Assembly (NCBI RefSeq): GCF_902833905.1
Contig: NZ_CADFGP010000034.1
Coordinates: forward strand, 1-64,000
DNA from: Paraburkholderia tuberum STM678
GTDB lineage: Bacteria; Pseudomonadota; Gammaproteobacteria; Burkholderiales; Burkholderiaceae
Reading direction: 5' to 3'
DNA: 64,000 nt
Notes under the pieces: generated by a model
The model's database searches: none
What the model was told of the DNA's origin: nothing
Seen by the model: the letters and a program-made list of their open reading frames with translations, nothing else
Translations under genes and position numbers: made by a program
Part shown: one piece after another, positions 60,374 to 64,000 of the stretch
How positions within the stretch are numbered: position 1 is the first letter of the stretch
Layout of the letters: each line of letters begins with the position of its first letter

Positions 60374-60535
60374 CAGAACTACCAGACCCGCTGACGCCCC
60401 CCGATTGCGACCTGCGCTCCGGTATGGCTTACTATGCCGTTTCCAGTCGGGTAGCCGGTGGCCACCGGCGCGCGGCATGTGCCTGCCGTGCCGCGCACGC
60501 TCGACCCCTTTCTTCGGCAGGCGAAAAGGCATGGC
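60370..60535 (+). pseudogene. Possible DUF1376-like gene start, broken
   Basis: The reading beginning at the ATG 60370 (overlapping the previous stop by ATGA) is MTELPDPLTPPDCDLR, which resembles the start of DUF1376 phage proteins. It then turns into unstructured arginine-rich text, while the real frame from 60536 takes over. It may be a deletion scar that fused the start of one gene to unrelated DNA. Confidence 0.35.
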
Positions 60536-60736
60536 ATGAAACTGAAAGCGACTTACGAGACAGAGGTCTATACCAGTCAAGGCGGCTATTTGGCAATTCG
60601 CCAAACCAACAGTTGCATGGGCGAAGAACAGACCATTCTGCTGTCGCCGGAGCAGGCGAAGTTGGTTGTGCAGGGAATCAATCAACATCTGAAGGACGAG
60701 TCTTGGTGGTGGGGTGTGACCTCCGCCGAAGAGTAA
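60536..60736 (+). CDS. Small phage protein
   Basis: A 66-residue protein, MKLKATYETEVYTSQGGYLA, with LLSPEQAKLVVQGINQHL. AAAAGG precedes the ATG. Codon pattern supports coding; no family was recognised. Confidence 0.7.
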   Translation: MKLKATYETEVYTSQGGYLAIRQTNSCMGEEQTILLSPEQAKLVVQGINQHLKDESWWWGVTSAEE

Positions 60737-60810
60737 ACGCCTGTCGACGCGAGGCTGTTGGTCGGGCGCTGCGTAACGGACGCTCGGCTCGGTTCGGATG
60801 GGGGCGCTAA

Positions 60811-61773
60811 ATGGCCCGCATCCGCACAATCAAACCGGACTTCTGGACTGACGACAAGCTCGTCGAACTAGATTTCGCGACGCGCCTGTTCTTCATCGGC
60901 ACCTGGAACCACGCCGACGACAACGGCAATCTGCGCAGGTCTGCCAAGAGCCTGAAGATGAAGGTCTTCCCGGCCGATGCGATCGACTGCGAGCCACTCA
61001 TTCAATCACTGATTGCTCACGGAATGCTCATGGAGTACTCCGTGAGCGGCGCGGACTATTTGCACATCCGTTGTTTCGCCAAACATCAGGTCATCAACCG
61101 CAAGTCAAAGTCCGCAATTCCGCTTCCGCCTTGGCTTTCAGAGCAGCCCGATCCTCGACCGCCCGAGGGCACAGGGGGGGATGGCTCACATCGAGAGCAC
61201 GCGGACTCACGGAATAAGCCGCCAGAACATCACGACAATTCACGCAATGCTCACGGAGGACTCAGTGAGGACTCCTTGACGGAAAAGGAAGAGGAAAGGG
61301 AAGGGAGTAAACCTAAAGGTTCTAACGACGACGGTGGAGACTTGATACGTGGTAGCGCTGTGGATAACTCGACCGCGTCGTCGTCGTTGAGTGCGAAAGA
61401 GATCGCCGAATTGCTGAGGCTGTGGGAGTGCGAGCGCGGCAAGAACCCGCGATTCGCGCCGGACGCACAGCAGATCGTCGAGTGGGCAATGCGCAGCATC
61501 ACCGCCGAGCAGCTGCGCACCGCTTACGACGATGCAGTCGCGCAACGTGACCACGACCGCGACATGACAGCGGTGAACGCTGGTTTCCTCGACCCGTTTG
61601 TCGCGAAGGCGCTCGCGCCACCGAAGCCGAAACCGTTGCGATCGATGACCGACGTCGAGCTCGAGGCGGAGGGGCGAAGGCTCGGCGTGAGCACGCACGG
61701 CCTCAAGCTCGACCAGTGCATCGCGAAGCTCGAGCAGGTGCGTACACAGCAACGGGGAGGGCATGCGGCATGA
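60811..61773 (+). CDS. O-like phage replication protein
   Basis: A 320-residue protein. The N-terminal winged-helix domain reads MARIRTIKPDFWTDDKLVEL, then FIGTWNHADDNGNLRRS, a common start of phage replication initiators. A hydrophilic Ser/Asp/Glu-rich linker follows (about 115-185), and the C-terminal part (EIAELLRLWECERGKNPRFA) probably binds the helicase or loader. Origin repeats for such proteins often lie inside the gene; none was confirmed by eye. It overlaps the next gene by ATGA. Confidence 0.82.
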   Translation: MARIRTIKPDFWTDDKLVELDFATRLFFIGTWNHADDNGNLRRSAKSLKMKVFPADAIDCEPLIQSLIAHGMLMEYSVSGADYLHIRCFAKHQVINRKSKSAIPLPPWLSEQPDPRPPEGTGGDGSHREHADSRNKPPEHHDNSRNAHGGLSEDSLTEKEEEREGSKPKGSNDDGGDLIRGSAVDNSTASSSLSAKEIAELLRLWECERGKNPRFAPDAQQIVEWAMRSITAEQLRTAYDDAVAQRDHDRDMTAVNAGFLDPFVAKALAPPKPKPLRSMTDVELEAEGRRLGVSTHGLKLDQCIAKLEQVRTQQRGGHAA

Positions 61774-61985
61774 AAACCCAAGAGCAAAAATTCTGGATCG
61801 TGTGGTGCCCGACTGGCGAGAAGCCACCGAGCTTCCGGCACTTGAGCGCTGGCAGCGCCGTCGCGGAAGCCGAGCGGCTCGCGATCTCAAATCCGGGGCG
61901 CGAGTTTTTCGTGCTCGGGGCTGAAATGTCGTACTGCGCTGTCGCGATGCAGCGTGTCGAGTACTTCGACGGGATTCCGTTCTGA
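61770..61985 (+). CDS. Small phage protein
   Basis: A 71-residue protein, MKTQEQKFWIVWCPTGEKPP, SFRHLSAGSAVAEAERLAIS and GREFFVL, a beta-alpha-beta pattern common in phage early operons. No function known. Confidence 0.7.
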   Translation: MKTQEQKFWIVWCPTGEKPPSFRHLSAGSAVAEAERLAISNPGREFFVLGAEMSYCAVAMQRVEYFDGIPF

Positions 61986-61987
61986 GC

Positions 61988-62263
61988 ATGACGGCCGATC
62001 CGAAAGCGTGGGCGCGCAAGCTCGTCGCCGAGTACGAGGCAGGGCGACCGCCGAAGCCGACGAACGTCTACCGCGTCGCGTATGCAGCTTTGGGCCTGAC
62101 GTTTCCCGAGGGCGCGGCGCCGACAGGTGAGGCGAATGTTCAGAAATGTTCAGGTGGGTCGCAAACGGTGGCGGTGGCGGCGCGGCCGGTGCCGGTGCCG
62201 AAGCGTGCGCCGATTGAGGGCGCTTGGTGGGACAGCGAGCCGCCCGTGACGGATAGCAATTGA
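61988..62263 (+). CDS. Small phage protein
   Basis: A 91-residue protein, MTADPKAWARKLVAEYEAGR, with NVYRVAYAALGL. The C-terminal half is Pro/Val-rich and loosely structured. It lies two bases after the preceding stop. Family unknown. Confidence 0.68.
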   Translation: MTADPKAWARKLVAEYEAGRPPKPTNVYRVAYAALGLTFPEGAAPTGEANVQKCSGGSQTVAVAARPVPVPKRAPIEGAWWDSEPPVTDSN

Positions 62264-62289
62264 TATCGGTTTTTAACGAAAGGACCTCT

Positions 62290-63342
62290 ATGACCTCCAG
62301 TACACGACCCGCTGATGCGATGCGCAAAGCGCTTCAAGCATGCGTAGATGTCATGCTGCACAACGGCGTGCCGACCGACAAAGAGCATCCGGCCCGAATC
62401 GCACTCGACAATGCTCAAGCCGCTCTCGCATCCACTGCCGCCCCTCTCCCTCGCTCTGCCGCGACTGTGAGCGACGAGCGGGAGGCGTTCGAGCGCGCGA
62501 TGGAAAGCATATCGGGTCAGTATTTTCACGGCGGCGAACTCATTCCCCACCGGAACAACCCTGATGAGTATCAGAATGGCAGCACACAACTGGCGTGGAA
62601 GATCTGGCAAGCCCGCGCCGCATCCACGCAAGCCACGGCGACGCTGACGGATGAGCGGCGGCAGACCGTTCGCGACGCCGTTGCCGCGGCGCTCGGTGAC
62701 GCTTACGACTGTCTGCGCGTCTGGGAGGCATGGGGCATTGGCACGATGAGCCAAGACGACTTCCAGCTTGTCACTGACGACGAATCGCGCATTGCCGAAA
62801 TCGCAGACGCAGCGATTGACGCCCTTCTCGCCGAGCAATCCGCCACTCCCCAAGCTACGTCAAAGGCCCGAGGCGACCACGCGATTTGGCTACTAGAAGC
62901 GCTGATCGACATCTACGACGATGCACAAAACAACGCACCGGAAGATCGATGCTATGCCGAAGGCGCATGGACGGCGACGCTGACCGACATTCGTCAATTC
63001 ATTGCCAACGCTCCTCGCGCCAGCGAGCAAGCAGGTCCGATCGAATCGTGGACCGACGTCGAGGCTGATCTGTCGAACGACGAGCGCGAAGCCGTAGGGG
63101 GGATGACGAATGCCCTGCATGTCATGCGCCGTATTCGCCGCTGTGATAACGAAACGGCTGCACAAGTCGTGTTGGAGCACTTCGGCAACGAGCAGCGTCG
63201 TGCAGCGCTTGAAGAAGCGGCGAGATTGGCGGAGCAATGGGGCGATGCGCGGCTTCCCGATCATGGCGGAAATGCATTGCGCAATTGCGCCGTCGCTATC
63301 CGCGCCCTGTCTCAACAGAAAGCAGGAGAGCAGGATGACTGA
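62290..63342 (+). CDS. Phage protein of unknown function, helical repeats
   Basis: A 350-residue protein, MTSSTRPADAMRKALQACVD, with segments RKALQACVDVMLHNGVPTD and DEREAFERAMESISGQYF that occur in many Burkholderia phage proteins as modules. The repeat-like alternation of such helical modules suggests assembly by recombination of cassettes. AAAGGACC precedes the ATG. No enzymatic motif was seen. Confidence 0.72.
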   Translation: MTSSTRPADAMRKALQACVDVMLHNGVPTDKEHPARIALDNAQAALASTAAPLPRSAATVSDEREAFERAMESISGQYFHGGELIPHRNNPDEYQNGSTQLAWKIWQARAASTQATATLTDERRQTVRDAVAAALGDAYDCLRVWEAWGIGTMSQDDFQLVTDDESRIAEIADAAIDALLAEQSATPQATSKARGDHAIWLLEALIDIYDDAQNNAPEDRCYAEGAWTATLTDIRQFIANAPRASEQAGPIESWTDVEADLSNDEREAVGGMTNALHVMRRIRRCDNETAAQVVLEHFGNEQRRAALEEAARLAEQWGDARLPDHGGNALRNCAVAIRALSQQKAGEQDD

Positions 63343-63562
63343 ATGGCAACCAATCCGATCCGCGCCGGAGAATGTCGAAATCCTGACGAAGATAGACGAC
63401 TCGGCAGGCGCTCGCAACGAGCAGACTCTGAGGCGCCGCGGAAATCTCTGGTTCCTGCCGGACGACTCGATGTACGTCTACTACACGCCGACGCACTGGC
63501 AGCCGCTGCCACAAGCGCCGGCCGCCCTGTCTCAACAGCCAGCGCCGCGAGGTGAGCGGTGA
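63335..63562 (+). CDS. DUF551-like small phage protein
   Basis: A 75-residue protein, MTEWQPIRSAPENVEILTKI, with YYTPTHWQPLPQAPAAL; this is the DUF551 pattern (W.PI...P....VL......YTPTHWMPLP). Function unknown. It overlaps the preceding gene by eight bases, has CAGGAG upstream and ends overlapping the RusA start (GTGA). Confidence 0.8.
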   Translation: MTEWQPIRSAPENVEILTKIDDSAGARNEQTLRRRGNLWFLPDDSMYVYYTPTHWQPLPQAPAALSQQPAPRGER

Positions 63563-64000
63563 CCACGACGCGCCGCTCGAGCGCCATGCGCATTCGCAAA
63601 GAGATCTCGAACGCGGCGCGCGTGCTGGCGTCATCCAAGCCCGCACCGCTCGAGCAGGCGATCAGCGCGCGCATCGGCGCGCAGTCGTCGCTCATTTCAG
63701 CGTCGCCGGTCCGCCAGCGTGTCGAGTTCACGGTGCCGGGCGCTCCGGTAGCGAAGGGTCGCCCGCGCTTCGCGCGTCAGGGCGCGCACGTTCGGACGTT
63801 CACCCCGGAGAAGACCGAACGCTATGAAAATCTTGTGAAGCTGGCGGCGCGACAGGGTATGGGCACCCGTGAGCCATTCGCGGGCCCGGTACGTCTCGTC
63901 GTGCACATCGCGCTGCCGATTCCGGCGAGCTGGTCGCAGAAGCGGCAACGCGATGCAGCGGACGGGCTGATCGGCGCCACGAAGAAGCCTGACGCGGACA
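63559..64000 (+). CDS. RusA-family Holliday junction resolvase (partial at window edge)
   Basis: 147 codons are visible, and the gene runs off the window. Family text is VEFTVPGAPVAKGRPRFARQ, VRTFTPEKTERYENLVKLAA and ATKKPDAD, which holds metal-binding aspartates of RusA. RusA cleaves Holliday junctions in phage replication and recombination. An N-terminal extension of about 50 residues precedes the core; the GTG at 63559 overlaps the DUF551 stop, but an internal start is possible. Confidence 0.88.
   Translation, partial: MTTTRRSSAMRIRKEISNAARVLASSKPAPLEQAISARIGAQSSLISASPVRQRVEFTVPGAPVAKGRPRFARQGAHVRTFTPEKTERYENLVKLAARQGMGTREPFAGPVRLVVHIALPIPASWSQKRQRDAADGLIGATKKPDAD

Larger units (their letters stand above)
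46360..64000. mobile_element. Prophage integrated beside dusA (left part)
   Basis: From the dusA start to the window end nearly every gene is phage-like: integrase, PrtN-like, RecT and exonuclease, CI/Cro/CII-like regulators, O-like replication protein, RusA. Genes are small and overlap by ATGA or GTGA. The right part with structural and lysis genes and the second attachment site is not in view, so completeness cannot be judged. Confidence 0.92.

Noticed and set aside
60277..60810. 177-codon frame ending directly before the replication gene
   Set aside because: Most of it overlaps the end of the PP-loop gene and the small gene at 60536 in other frames; only its first part from 60370 was kept as a possible broken gene.

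Overview
The window is about 64 kb of high-GC chromosome from a Burkholderiales bacterium, most likely Paraburkholderia. The evidence is the gene order (rnr-rlmB-rpiA, NUDIX-aat-bpt, pyrD, ssuDCBF), the GC-rich third positions and protein sequences that read like Burkholderia/Paraburkholderia orthologues. All identifications were made by eye, without database searches.

Layout. 1-1.0 kb is degenerate DNA. 1.2-1.7 kb holds two near-identical tRNA-Leu(CAG) genes, each with its own promoter and terminator. 2.0-6.5 kb carries RNase R, the 23S rRNA methyltransferase RlmB and ribose-5-phosphate isomerase. 7.1-25.9 kb is an exopolysaccharide (EPS)-type region: a GT4 glycosyltransferase, a wrecked higB with an intact higA, a Crp/Fnr regulator with an undecaprenyl-phosphate sugar transferase, a tightly overlapping five-gene operon, a GNAT protein, a Wzx-like flippase, a tandem alpha/beta hydrolase, an internally deleted ManC and a GntR regulator. 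The five-gene operon encodes a carrier protein, an acyl-CoA dehydrogenase-like flavoprotein, a class II aminoacyl-tRNA-synthetase homologue of the amino acid:carrier-protein ligase type, a DUF1839 protein and a GH2 beta-mannosidase-like protein. It is the best candidate here for an undescribed pathway: charging an amino acid onto a carrier, oxidising or passing it on, and perhaps decorating a polysaccharide.

26-45 kb is mixed chromosomal backbone: an oxidoreductase, a polar amino acid ABC pair, pyrD, bpt-aat-NUDIX, initiator tRNA-Met, UPF0303, an SMR transporter, small proteins, a TetR/epimerase divergon with a perfect palindromic operator, an HIBYL-CoA-hydrolase-like gene, the alkanesulfonate operon ssuDCBF, tRNA-His and dusA.

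From about 46.4 kb to the right edge lies the integration and early region of a prophage inserted beside dusA. It has a tyrosine integrase, a PrtN-like protein, a recombination module (SbcC-like ATPase, an RMF/FtsK-gamma protein, RecT, a PD-(D/E)XK nuclease, KTSC), a string of overlapping micro-genes, a LysR cargo gene, divergent CI-like and Cro-like genes, CII-like, a TGT-like TIM-barrel protein next to a PP-loop Fe-S protein (possible DNA modification), an O-like replication protein and a partial RusA. Five copies of the palindrome TAGGC-N3-GCCTA sit in the two control regions, three between cI and cro and two at the left operon. They overlap the -35 and -10 of two clear promoters, the same logic as lambda OL/OR. 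The late genes and the distal attachment site lie outside the window.
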